Assembly: GCF_030815125.1 (NCBI RefSeq)
Contig: NZ_JAUSWH010000010.1
Location: 62,001 to 126,000 of the forward strand
Direction of reading: 5' to 3'
Origin: Allorhizobium paknamense
GTDB lineage: Bacteria > Pseudomonadota > Alphaproteobacteria > Rhizobiales > Rhizobiaceae
DNA: 64,000 bases
The first letter of the stretch is position 1; every line of letters begins with the position of its first letter. Below the pieces are notes generated by a model. That model was not told where the DNA came from. It saw only the letters and a program-made list of their open reading frames with translations, and searched no databases. The translations under genes were made by a program, and so were the position numbers. Positions 17,429-25,989 of the stretch are shown in pieces.

Positions 17429-18031
17429 ATGCGAGTCAAGACAGACAAGAAAAGAAATGAAATCATTGCGATAGCCGGTGCCCTCTTTCTGGAGCACGGT
17501 TACGGTGCCGTTTCCATGGCCACCATCGCAGCGGCGGTGGGTGGCTCGAAGGGCACGCTTTATGGCTATTTCGCCTCGAAGGAGGACCTGTTTGCCGCCT
17601 TTGTCATCAAGGCGGGAGAACAGCGGTGGGAGGAGTTCATTGCTCTGCCGGAAGGCCCGGCGAGCCTTGAGCAAAAGCTGAAAATCCTGGGCCAGCACTA
17701 TCTGCGTTTTCTGCTATCGGCCGAAATCCAGGCCGTGAACCGGCTGGTCATCGGGGAGGCGGGCCGATTTCCGGAACTGGGCGGCATCTTCTACGAAAAC
17801 GGTCCCCGCACGGTGATCGGTACCTTGGCCAAGGCCCTGCAAACCTCGGCGGATGCGGGGGAACTTGCGCTGGAGGATCCGATGGATGCGGCCTGGCAAT
17901 TCAAGAGCCTCTGCGAATACCGGCTCTTCGAGGAAAGCCTCTGGGGCTTCCGCACCGCAACGGGCGAGGCGGAAATCGCACGCAATGTCGATCATGCTTG
18001 CCGGATATTTCTGAAGATCTATGCTGCATGA
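17429..18031 (+). CDS. TetR/AcrR-family repressor of the carotenoid oxygenase
   Basis: The 200-aa product has an N-terminal TetR helix-turn-helix (about residues 8-55; AAVGGSKGTLYGYFASKEDLF is the recognition stretch) and a C-terminal helical ligand-binding domain with an AefR-like C-terminal region. The start at 17429 is fixed by AAGGAGG; the open frame reaches back into the oxygenase gene without a signal. It is divergent from the oxygenase and presumably autoregulated through the twin sites in the shared gap. The inducer is unknown, perhaps the stilbene or its aldehyde product. Confidence 0.9.
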   Translation: MRVKTDKKRNEIIAIAGALFLEHGYGAVSMATIAAAVGGSKGTLYGYFASKEDLFAAFVIKAGEQRWEEFIALPEGPASLEQKLKILGQHYLRFLLSAEIQAVNRLVIGEAGRFPELGGIFYENGPRTVIGTLAKALQTSADAGELALEDPMDAAWQFKSLCEYRLFEESLWGFRTATGEAEIARNVDHACRIFLKIYAA

Positions 18032-18039
18032 TCTCCCGA

Positions 18040-18792
18040 TCAGCCCGCTGCGGCACGATCCTTGCCGCTGAGAGCACGCGACAGCAGGTCGGCGGCGGGC
18101 ATCAGGGTCATCAGCAGCCGCCGTTCCACGCCGTCATTGCTGTCATCGGAACGGATGATCAGGCTCATGCTGGCGTGGATGGCGGCCTCGGGGCAGGACA
18201 CGGCAACGGAAATGCCGACGAGACCCTTATCCACCTCGCCGCGTGTGATGGCATAACCCTGGCGACGAATAGCGGTCAGTTTCGAAACCATGTCCTGTTG
18301 CAGATCGCCGTCCTGTCCCGCAGCCTTGAGGATCTTGCCAAGCCGGGCGCGCGGCAGTTGCGCCAGAATGGCCTTGGAGGTTGCACCCTTCAGCAGCGGC
18401 ATGGGCCTTCCGCGTTCATAGCTGGTGTCGATGGTGTTATTGGGCGTGCGGTGATCCACCACGCAGATCACCTCTTCGCGATAGAGCCGGGCGATGACGG
18501 CCACACACGGCACCTGTGCCGCAGCCAGCACATCCAGAAGCATCGGCTCTCCCTCACGGATCAGCGGATCGCAGAGGCGCAATCTCCGGTCGAACTCAAT
18601 GAATGCGGCTCCCAGGCGGTAATGGGCCTCGATGGAGGGATCGAGAAAGCCCTGGCTCACCAGTTCCCGCACGGTGCGATAGACAGTGCTGGCCGGAACA
18701 TCGACGGCGACGGCCATGTCCTGAATGGTCCAGTCCGGCTTTTCTGAGTCGAAAAGCCTCAGGATTTCGACAAACCGATCCAGTCCCGCCAT
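18040..18792 (-). CDS. IclR-family regulator
   Basis: The 250-aa product has an IclR winged helix-turn-helix at about residues 3-60 (VDVPASTVYRTVRELVSQGF) and the IclR effector domain (LKGATSKAILAQLP near the centre). Start 18792 is preferred because the homology starts there; an ATG 15 codons upstream is possible. It lies 148 bp downstream of the MhpA-like hydroxylase on the same strand and 8 bp from the convergent TetR gene. IclR proteins of aromatic pathways usually bind AT-rich palindromes upstream of their operons, which fits the shared 22-bp site at 21506 and 15721. Confidence 0.88.
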   Translation of the reverse strand: MAGLDRFVEILRLFDSEKPDWTIQDMAVAVDVPASTVYRTVRELVSQGFLDPSIEAHYRLGAAFIEFDRRLRLCDPLIREGEPMLLDVLAAAQVPCVAVIARLYREEVICVVDHRTPNNTIDTSYERGRPMPLLKGATSKAILAQLPRARLGKILKAAGQDGDLQQDMVSKLTAIRRQGYAITRGEVDKGLVGISVAVSCPEAAIHASMSLIIRSDDSNDGVERRLLMTLMPAADLLSRALSGKDRAAAG

Positions 18793-18940
18793 GACGATGC
18801 TCTGCCTTTTTCTGCAAAAAGTCTTGCAGGTTGGCATTAAACGAAAAATCGGGCCGCTTCTATCCCCTCATTTCTCAAAGTCATGGGTGTGAGGTGCTGT
18901 CGTCGAGTCCGCTGTTGCGAGCTGGAATGCTCCAAAGCCA

Positions 18941-20575
18941 TCAGGAGGCATTGGCAAGCGGTTGAATCCGGACCGGCGCGGGGGCGAGAGACCTCACCTT
19001 GTCGGCAAGGCTGGCGGCATCCGCAACCGGAACGGCGGCGGCGATATAACGGTCGCGCCTCAAAAGCAGGGCATGTCCCAGATAGGCCTGCATGTCCCGC
19101 CTGCTGAAAAGGCGGCTGCACTCCCGGTACACTGGAAAGCCATTTTCCACCGGGTTCATCCATTCCGGGGTAATGCCTGCCACATGAGCACCTGCGGCTT
19201 GCAGCGCTGCGACGGCGTCCTTCCCGAGAAGGCGGTCCGGATAGGGGGCGAAGACAAGCACGACCGGCCTGTCCGGCAGAACCCGATCCAGCAGCATGCG
19301 GCGGCGCGTGACATCTTCTACCTCAGGCTGGGGCACCAGCCGCCCGACCATGGTGGTTTTTTCAGGACGGCCGTCGGGCCAGAGCAGGCCCGCGCGGAAG
19401 CGTGGCTTCGGCTTGTAGCGCATCTGGGCGAAGTAATCGCGTGCAGGCGGGTAAAGGCCCAGTGCGCGAAAGGCCATGCGGGTGAGGAAGGCTTTGCGGC
19501 CATTGGTCGGCATCATTACCTGCCCCATGCGCAAGGCAAGTTCGATCATGTCCCAGGCATGGGGACGGCGTTCAATTTCGTAGCTGTCGAGAAGCTCTGC
19601 CGGCAGATCTTGAGCCCCCACGGCTTCCGCCAGTTTCCAGGCGAGATTGTGTGCATCCCGCAGGCCGCTGTTCATGCCCTGGCCGGCAAAGGGCGGTGTC
19701 AGATGCGCCGCATCTCCGGCGAGGAAGATGCGCCCCTCACGCCAGCGCTCGGCCAGCCGGGCATGAAAGGTGTAAACGCGCACGCGCCGGAATTCGCAAT
19801 CCCGGTCGGGCCCGACCCGAGCGAGCATATCGCGCACAAAGGCTTCGTCGGTCACGGCACGCTCGTCCTCACCGGCATGCAGCATGAATTCATAGCGGCG
19901 AATATTGTCAGGCCCGGGCAGGGAAATGCAGGGACGCGCCGGATCGCAATGCACTTCGGTGTGCCGGAAGCGGTTTTCCGTTCTGACAAGGTCGATGATC
20001 AGCCATCGCTCGGTAAAGGTGGAGCCGACCAGCGAAATACCGAGTTTGCTGCGCGTGGGCGAACGCCCGCCATCGCAGGCCACCATATAGCGGGCCTGGA
20101 TTTTCTTCTGGGAGCCCGGCCCCCTTGCGATCTCCACCTGGACGGATCGCTCGGTCTGGTGGAAGGCTTGCATTTCCCAGCCGAAAAGCTGGGTGACATT
20201 GGCAAATCGGGAGAGACCGTCGCGCAGAAGGGCTTCCAGTTCCGGCTGCTGGAAGGCATTCCGCTTGTCGAAGCCATAGTCGCGCGAGGTCGGCTCTACC
20301 GTCAGGAAAAGGCGTCCGCCTGGCGACAGATAGCGCGAGCCGTAGCCGCGCGCCACGATGGCTTCAACCGCACCGTCCAGGCCCATGGCCTGCATGGTGC
20401 GCATGGATTCGTCATCGATGGAGACGGCGCGCGGCTCCTGAACCGTCGTCAGGTTTCGCTCGATAAGCGCCACGGTCAGCCCCATGCCGCCCAGAAGATT
20501 GGCAAGGGTCAACCCGGTTGGTCCGGCGCCGACAATGGCGATATCGACCGTCAGAACAGGCTCGGCGGCAGTCAT
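18941..20575 (-). CDS. FAD-dependent aromatic monooxygenase (MhpA-like)
   Basis: The 544-aa class-A flavoprotein hydroxylase has the N-terminal Rossmann motif GAGPTGLTLANLLGG, the central DG/GD motifs, and the FAD-ribityl motif FLAGDAAHLTPPFAGQGMN. A C-terminal thioredoxin-like domain (about 400-544) is as in phenol hydroxylase and MhpA. Start 20575 follows GGAGAGGAGA. MhpA hydroxylates 3-(3-hydroxyphenyl)propionate to the catechol; relatives act on resorcinols, orcinol and chlorophenols. It follows the extradiol dioxygenase by 61 bp, making hydroxylation followed by ring cleavage likely. No matching ring-fission hydrolase is in the window. Confidence 0.9.
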   Translation of the reverse strand: MTAAEPVLTVDIAIVGAGPTGLTLANLLGGMGLTVALIERNLTTVQEPRAVSIDDESMRTMQAMGLDGAVEAIVARGYGSRYLSPGGRLFLTVEPTSRDYGFDKRNAFQQPELEALLRDGLSRFANVTQLFGWEMQAFHQTERSVQVEIARGPGSQKKIQARYMVACDGGRSPTRSKLGISLVGSTFTERWLIIDLVRTENRFRHTEVHCDPARPCISLPGPDNIRRYEFMLHAGEDERAVTDEAFVRDMLARVGPDRDCEFRRVRVYTFHARLAERWREGRIFLAGDAAHLTPPFAGQGMNSGLRDAHNLAWKLAEAVGAQDLPAELLDSYEIERRPHAWDMIELALRMGQVMMPTNGRKAFLTRMAFRALGLYPPARDYFAQMRYKPKPRFRAGLLWPDGRPEKTTMVGRLVPQPEVEDVTRRRMLLDRVLPDRPVVLVFAPYPDRLLGKDAVAALQAAGAHVAGITPEWMNPVENGFPVYRECSRLFSRRDMQAYLGHALLLRRDRYIAAAVPVADAASLADKVRSLAPAPVRIQPLANAS

Positions 20576-20636
20576 TGGCGTCTCCTCTCCGCAATTTTGC
20601 AAGTCACTTTCGCCGGTCAGCATAATATGACCGGTT

Positions 20637-21476
20637 TCAGGAGCGCAGGATCGCCTCGCCCCACTTGTTCAGCGTGCGGGGATGCTGGGGCCAGTCCACG
20701 GTGTCGCGGTCGTAGATCACTTCCAGTTCGGCGGAAATCTCGATCCAGTTGCCATCCGGGTCGGTGATGAAGATGAAGAGGTTGTTGCCCGGACCGTGGC
20801 GACCGGGCCCCCAGGACAGCTGGATATCGCGGGCGGCAAGGTGGTCGCACCAGTCACGAATGTAGATCCATTCGCCTGCCTCGTAGGAGTGATGGTCCAC
20901 GCCCACACGGCCCGGCGTATAGAAGCAGGCAATGGTGTGATGTTCGTGATTGGAGGTGGTGAAGGCGGTGGCCATGCGTCCGTCTTCGTGCAGCACCCGG
21001 TCGGTCAGCTGAAAGCCGAGCTTGCCGACATAGAAGGCGACGAAGGCTTCGAGATCTTCCGAGGCATAGGTGAGATGCTGCGTCGGGCCCTGGATGCCTT
21101 TCAGGCCGGGCCTGTCGGGTTTGGCAACGCCGAAGCAGACGAGACGGCCATCAGGGTCGCGAACAGCAAAGGCCCCTTCCTCGAAATAGGGCGAGGGGCT
21201 GGCCAGCACCGGAATACCCTCTGCCTCCACGCGTGCCCGCAACAATGCCAGCCCCTCGGCATTGCGGCAGGCAAGACCGGAATAGGCAAGTTTCTTGTCC
21301 GCGCCGGAAACGGCGATGAAGCGGCGCTTCGGCCCTTCGCAGCGCCATTCCGCGCCGACCTGCGACACTTCCATATCCATGGCATCGGCATAAAACCGAG
21401 CCAGACGCTCGGGATCGGAGCTTTCGAAGGCAACGTGATGAAGATAGGCGCCAGCGTTAACGGCAGTAAAGGCCAT
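20637..21476 (-). CDS. VOC-family extradiol dioxygenase
   Basis: The 279-aa protein has two vicinal-oxygen-chelate modules (about 9-117 and 129-250). Predicted metal ligands are His134 (TQHLTYAS), His195 (VDHHSYE) and Glu246 (NWIEIS). The second-sphere His180 (EHHTIAC) is kept, but the residue where catechol dioxygenases carry the active-site Tyr, ten before the Glu, is Phe236. It leads a minus-strand unit with the MhpA-like hydroxylase and probably the IclR gene. The substrate is a catechol produced by that hydroxylase, by inference. A 22-bp palindrome lies 30 bp upstream. Confidence 0.85.
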   Translation of the reverse strand: MAFTAVNAGAYLHHVAFESSDPERLARFYADAMDMEVSQVGAEWRCEGPKRRFIAVSGADKKLAYSGLACRNAEGLALLRARVEAEGIPVLASPSPYFEEGAFAVRDPDGRLVCFGVAKPDRPGLKGIQGPTQHLTYASEDLEAFVAFYVGKLGFQLTDRVLHEDGRMATAFTTSNHEHHTIACFYTPGRVGVDHHSYEAGEWIYIRDWCDHLAARDIQLSWGPGRHGPGNNLFIFITDPDGNWIEISAELEVIYDRDTVDWPQHPRTLNKWGEAILRS

Positions 21477-21505
21477 AAAATCCTCCCTTGGTGGTTATGG
21501 CCATT

Positions 21506-21527
21506 AATTATCAAAATTTGATAATTT
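21506..21527. promoter_or_regulatory. Palindromic operator upstream of the extradiol dioxygenase (copy 2)
   Basis: The inverted repeat ATTATCAAA-A-TTTGATAAT has perfect 9-bp arms around one base. It matches the aldehyde dehydrogenase upstream site at 15721-15742 in 19 of 22 positions. Confidence 0.6.
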
Positions 21528-21567
21528 TACAAATGAAAAATCGCTGGCGATAGAAAAAATGAAAGAA

Positions 21568-21596
21568 GCGCCGATCTGGTGGGTTCAGATCGGCGC
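21568..21596 (-). terminator. Rho-independent terminator of the RND efflux operon
   Basis: The arms GCGCCGATCTG and CAGATCGGCGC are perfect over 11 bp with a 7-nt loop, followed on the minus strand by a T-rich stretch (TTCTTTCATTTTTTC). It lies about 165 bp past the pump gene. Confidence 0.75.
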
Positions 21597-21613
21597 CTAC
21601 ATTGCTTTTGGCA

Positions 21614-21763
21614 TTTACAGGAAAGTGCGTTGCGGTTTTGTGTTCGGAACCACTTTTAGAGCGTTTCATTGTTTCATGGAAACATTGAAACGCTCTAACT
21701 TTTTGTTTTTACGCATTTCCGGACGGAAAACCGGTTCCCACTTTTCTCGGGACAATGCTCTAA
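21614..21763. repeat. RIME-like intergenic mosaic element
   Basis: The module GAGCGTTTCA...TGAAACGCTCTAAC is followed by TTTTTGTTTTTACGCATTTC and the CGGACGGAAAACCGGTTCC hairpin, ending in AATGCTCTA. A partial module precedes it. It resembles the RIME elements described in rhizobia. The CTA at its right edge is the TAG stop codon of the RND pump gene. Confidence 0.8.
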
Positions 21764-24700
21764 TGGGCCGGATGGGCGTTGGCGTCCGGCGAGGGTTCTG
21801 ATGTATGCGCCTGCTCGGCGGATCCTGCCTTGGCGATCAGCACATAGGCCACCGGCACCACGAAGAGGGTGAACAGCGTACCGATGGAGAGCCCGGAGGC
21901 AATCACCAGACCCATGTTGAAGCGGGAGGCCGCACCCGCGCCGCTGGCGGTGATCAGCGGAATGACGCCGAGCACCATGGCGGCGGTGGTCATCAGAATG
22001 GGCCGCAGGCGGATTTCGGCGGCTTCGACAATGGCCTGCCGCTTGGTCTTGCCGGCATTGCGGTGTTCGTTTGCCACTTCCACCATCAGGATGCCGTGCT
22101 TGCTCACAAGGCCCATCAGCGTCACCAGACCCACCTGGGTGTAGATGTTGATGCTGGCGCCGCCGAGGCCGAGGCTGATAAAGATCAGCGCGCCAGCGAG
22201 CGACATGGGAACCGAAACCAGGATCACGATCGGATCGCGGAAGCTGTTGAACAGGGCCGACAGCGCCAGGAAGATGATGATCAGCGCGAAGGCGAAGGTC
22301 TGTACGAAGCCGCCGGATTCCTGCTCCAGCTGCCGCGATTGGCCGCCGTAGTCGACCGAGTAACCCGGCGGCAGCGTGTCTGCCGCCAGTTGCTTCAGGG
22401 TTGCAACAGCATCGCCCATGGCCACGCCCGGCATGGCGACGCCGGAAATGGTGGCGGCGTTGACCTGCTGGAAGTGGTTATAGGACTGCGGCCCGACGGC
22501 GGTCTCGATATGGGCGATGGTCGAGATCGGAATGCTCGTGCCGTCGCTGGTCTTGATATAATAGTTCAGCACATCCTGGGCATTGAGGCGCGACATCTGC
22601 TGGACCTGCGGAATGACCTTGTAGGAGCGGCCATCGAGGCTGAAATAGCCGGTGTAGTTGCCGCCCAGCATGGTGGCCAGTGCGCTGCCGACATCCGACA
22701 TGCTCAGGCCCATCTGGGCTGCCTTCTCACGGTCGAACACGATCCGCGCCTGTGGCTGGTCCATCTTCAGGTCATTGTCGAGGAAGATGAATTTGCCCGT
22801 CTTTAGAGCCTTGGCCATGAAGTCCTTGGAGACATCGTTGAGCTGGCCGAAGTCATTGGTGGTGGTCAGCACGAACTGGATCGGCAGACCGTTACTGCCC
22901 GGCAGCGGCGAGGTCTGGAAGGCAACCGTCTTGACGCCGGCAATGCTGTTCAGCTGCTGCTGGATCACCGGTTGCAGGGTCTTGGTCGTCTTGTCGCGCT
23001 GGTCCCAGGGTTTCAGCACCCAACCGGCAATGGCCTGACCGGGGGCGTCGATCTGGAAGACGATGTTCGTCTCCGGATGGCTGGCATAGATATTATAGGC
23101 CTGGTTGGCATAGAACTGCCGCTGTTTGAGCGTCGAGGTCGGCGAGGCGGTGGTCTGGGCCAGGATAATGCCCTGGTCCTCCTCCGGCGCCAATTCGCTG
23201 GTGGAGACGCTGTAGAGCCAGTAGATACTGCCCAGCACGATCACGGCGAAGACCACGACGACGGACATGGTGTTCAGCGTGCCTTCCAGCGCGCGGCGAT
23301 AGCCGCGGCTCAGCCGCTCCATGAAGCGGTCGATGCCATGCACCAGCCGCGCCTCCAGCGACTTGCCATCCTTGGCGATGGGCTTCAGCAGATAGGCGCA
23401 GTTCATCGGTGACAGCGTCAGCGCAATGATGGCGGACACCGTCACCGCACCGGCCAGGGTGAAGGCGAATTCGGTAAAGAGGGCGCCGGTCAGGCCGCCC
23501 TGGAAACCGACGGGCACATAGACGGCGATCAGCACCACCGTCATGGCGACAATCGGGCTTGCCAGATCGCGGGCGGCCTGAAGGGCTGCATCCAGCGGCT
23601 TCATGCCCTCTTCCATATGGCGGTTGACGCCTTCCACGACGATAATGGCGTCATCCACCACAAGGCCGATGGCCAGAACCAGCGCCAGAAGGGTGAGGAG
23701 GTTGATGGAAAAGCCCATGAAGAGCATCAGAGCGAAGGTGCCGATCAACGACAGCGGAATGGCGACGATCGGGATGAGCACCGAGCGCCAGGAGCCGAGA
23801 AAGGCAAAAACCACCACGGTGACGATGATACCTGCCTCAAAAAGCGTATGGATCACCTCATCGATGGAACTGTTGACGAAGTCGGTGGAGTCGTAGATCA
23901 CCTCGCCCGTCAGACCGGCCGGAAGCTGGGCCTTGATCTCCGGCAGCACGGCCTTGACGCCGTTGATCACGTCGAGAAGATTGGCGCTCGGCGCAACCTG
24001 GATACCGATATAGACGGCAGACTGGCCGTTGAAGCTCGTTGCGGAATCATAGTCGTCGCTGCCAAGGGTGACATTGGCCACATCCTTGAGCCGGATGATG
24101 GCGCTGTTGGTCTGCTTGACGACGAGGTTGCGGTATTCGTCCAGCGAATGAAGATTGGTCGAGGAAGACAGGTTGACCTGCACGAGCTGGCCCTTGGTGG
24201 TGCCAAGCCCCGAGATGTAGTCGTTGGTGGTGAGCGCCGTCTTGACGTCCGAGGCGCTGAGCCCATAGGCCGCCAGCTTGATCGGGTCGAGCCAGGCCCG
24301 CAGCGCGAATTTCTTCGCACCCAGCAGTTCCGCCGTCTGCACACCCTGGACCGCCTGCAATTTCGGCTGAACGACGCGGGTCAGGTAATCGGTCACCTGA
24401 TTGGGGGCGAGGACGTCGCTCTTGAAGCCGAGATACATCGAGTCGATGGTCTGGCCCACCTTCAGCGTCAGCACCGGCTGCTCCGCACTGGAGGGCAACT
24501 GGTTGATGACGGAATTGACCTTGGTGTTGATTTCCGTCAGCGCCTTGCCGGAATCATAGTTCAGGCGAAGGTTGACGGTAATCGTGCTCGTGCCCGTCTT
24601 GCTGGTCGAGGTCATGTAGTCGATGCCGTTCGCCTGGGCGATGGCGTTTTCCAGCGGCGTGGTGATGAAACCGGCAATGATGTCGGAATCGGCCCCGGCA

Positions 24701-24855
24701 TAGGTGGTGGTGACGGTAACGATGGCATTCTGCGTCCGCGGATATTGCAGGATCGGCAGCGTCGTCATCGATTTCAGGCCGAGCACGAGAATGAGGGCGC
24801 TGACCACCAGCGCCAGCACGGGCCGGCGCACGAAGATATCGGTGAAGCTTTTCAT
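21760..24855 (-). CDS. RND efflux pump inner-membrane subunit (AcrB/MdtB-like)
   Basis: The 1031-aa hydrophobe-amphiphile efflux protein (HAE-1 type) has an N-terminal helix (DIFVRRPVLALVVS), two large periplasmic loops and two six-helix blocks. The proton-relay motif GLVVDDAIIVVE in TM4 has the paired Asp residues expected in drug-proton antiporters. The length is normal (about 1030-1050). It is the third gene of the outer membrane factor-adaptor-pump operon and likely exports hydrophobic toxicants, fitting the aromatic catabolism next door. It ends at the TAG supplied by a repeat element. Confidence 0.95.
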   Translation of the reverse strand: MKSFTDIFVRRPVLALVVSALILVLGLKSMTTLPILQYPRTQNAIVTVTTTYAGADSDIIAGFITTPLENAIAQANGIDYMTSTSKTGTSTITVNLRLNYDSGKALTEINTKVNSVINQLPSSAEQPVLTLKVGQTIDSMYLGFKSDVLAPNQVTDYLTRVVQPKLQAVQGVQTAELLGAKKFALRAWLDPIKLAAYGLSASDVKTALTTNDYISGLGTTKGQLVQVNLSSSTNLHSLDEYRNLVVKQTNSAIIRLKDVANVTLGSDDYDSATSFNGQSAVYIGIQVAPSANLLDVINGVKAVLPEIKAQLPAGLTGEVIYDSTDFVNSSIDEVIHTLFEAGIIVTVVVFAFLGSWRSVLIPIVAIPLSLIGTFALMLFMGFSINLLTLLALVLAIGLVVDDAIIVVEGVNRHMEEGMKPLDAALQAARDLASPIVAMTVVLIAVYVPVGFQGGLTGALFTEFAFTLAGAVTVSAIIALTLSPMNCAYLLKPIAKDGKSLEARLVHGIDRFMERLSRGYRRALEGTLNTMSVVVVFAVIVLGSIYWLYSVSTSELAPEEDQGIILAQTTASPTSTLKQRQFYANQAYNIYASHPETNIVFQIDAPGQAIAGWVLKPWDQRDKTTKTLQPVIQQQLNSIAGVKTVAFQTSPLPGSNGLPIQFVLTTTNDFGQLNDVSKDFMAKALKTGKFIFLDNDLKMDQPQARIVFDREKAAQMGLSMSDVGSALATMLGGNYTGYFSLDGRSYKVIPQVQQMSRLNAQDVLNYYIKTSDGTSIPISTIAHIETAVGPQSYNHFQQVNAATISGVAMPGVAMGDAVATLKQLAADTLPPGYSVDYGGQSRQLEQESGGFVQTFAFALIIIFLALSALFNSFRDPIVILVSVPMSLAGALIFISLGLGGASINIYTQVGLVTLMGLVSKHGILMVEVANEHRNAGKTKRQAIVEAAEIRLRPILMTTAAMVLGVIPLITASGAGAASRFNMGLVIASGLSIGTLFTLFVVPVAYVLIAKAGSAEQAHTSEPSPDANAHPAH

Positions 24856-24864
24856 GGCGAGATC

Positions 24865-25989
24865 CTATTGATCCGTAACCGCGGGTGCGTCTTCGGCGGG
24901 CGGCACCTTGCTGTTGTCGACGATAACCGGCGAGCCGTTGCGCAGCTTGAGTGCGCCTGCAATCACCACCTGATCGCCGGCTTTGACACCGCTAGTGATG
25001 GCGACATTGTCGCCGCGCACGCCGCCGGTTTTCACGAAGACCTGACGCACCGCATCATGCTGCGGATCGCCCTGAGCCTTTCCATCCACCACAAAGACGC
25101 TGTCACCATAGGGATTGTAGATGATCGCGGTCTGCGGCAGCGTCACGAGCTGCTGGACCGTGCCGACGGAGATGTTGACGCGGGCAAACATGCCCGGCAG
25201 CAGCGCTTCGTCGGCATTCTTGACAGTGGCTCGAACCTGCACGTTGCGGGAGGTCGAATCCACCTTCGGATTGATGGCGGAGATCTGGCCGGTAAAGGTT
25301 CTGCCGGGATAGACATCGACGGTGGCGGTGATGTCCTGGCCAACCTTCAGGCGGCTCAGCGCCTGCTGCGGCAGGTAGAAATCGACATAGAGCGGATCGA
25401 GCGCCTGCAAGGTCACCACCGAGGTGCCCGCCGTCAGATATTCGCCGAGATTGGCGGAGCGAATGCCGAGCCTGCCGTCGAAGGGGGCTTTCAGCGTCTT
25501 CTGGCCGACCACGGCTTTCTGCTGGTCCACCAGCGCCTGGGCGTTCTTGACATTGGCAATGTCGGTATCGACCGTTGCCTGGCTGACGGCCTTGATGGCG
25601 GCCTGTGCCTTATCGCGCTCCAGGGTGATGTGATAATTGTCGAGCGTGGCCTGCAACGAGGCGAGCTTGGCGATATCTTCCTGGGCGTCGAGTTCCAGCA
25701 GCGTCTGGCCGGTGGTGACGGTATCGCCGGAGTTGAAGCTGATCTTCTGGACGATCCCTGAAACTTCCAGTGCCAGATCCGCGCCATTGACGGCGGTAAA
25801 GGAGCCGACGGCTTCCAGCTTGTCCTGCCAGTCGGTCTGGGCGGCCACGGCCGTGGACACGGTCTGGGCAGGATTGCTCATGCTTGCCATCACCTTCTGG
25901 ATGATGCCGGCCTTGAAGTTCTGGAACCAGTAGAGCCCGCCAAAGACAGCGCCGGTGGCGAGCAACATGATCACCATTCGCTTGATCAT
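24865..25989 (-). CDS. RND periplasmic adaptor (membrane fusion protein)
   Basis: The 374-aa protein has an uncleaved N-terminal anchor (about residues 4-20), then barrel-sandwich lipoyl halves, a short alpha-hairpin (about 100-150) and a beta-barrel domain with the PFDGRLGIRSANLGEYL lipoyl-half motif. Start 25989 overlaps the outer membrane factor stop as ATGA, implying translational coupling. The short hairpin is typical of MexA/MdtA-like adaptors. It links the pump to the outer membrane channel. Confidence 0.93.
   Translation of the reverse strand: MIKRMVIMLLATGAVFGGLYWFQNFKAGIIQKVMASMSNPAQTVSTAVAAQTDWQDKLEAVGSFTAVNGADLALEVSGIVQKISFNSGDTVTTGQTLLELDAQEDIAKLASLQATLDNYHITLERDKAQAAIKAVSQATVDTDIANVKNAQALVDQQKAVVGQKTLKAPFDGRLGIRSANLGEYLTAGTSVVTLQALDPLYVDFYLPQQALSRLKVGQDITATVDVYPGRTFTGQISAINPKVDSTSRNVQVRATVKNADEALLPGMFARVNISVGTVQQLVTLPQTAIIYNPYGDSVFVVDGKAQGDPQHDAVRQVFVKTGGVRGDNVAITSGVKAGDQVVIAGALKLRNGSPVIVDNSKVPPAEDAPAVTDQ

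Noticed and set aside
18962-20767. Plus-strand open frame (about 601 codons) opposite the MhpA-like hydroxylase
   Set aside because: It mirrors a gene with intact FAD motifs; its composition and lack of start signals mark it as a shadow.
23617-25761. Long plus-strand open frame (about 714 codons) opposite the RND pump and adaptor
   Set aside because: It is antisense to two unmistakable efflux genes, is composed of low-complexity Arg/His/Gly/Asp-rich translation typical of GC-rich reverse frames, and has no ribosome-binding site.
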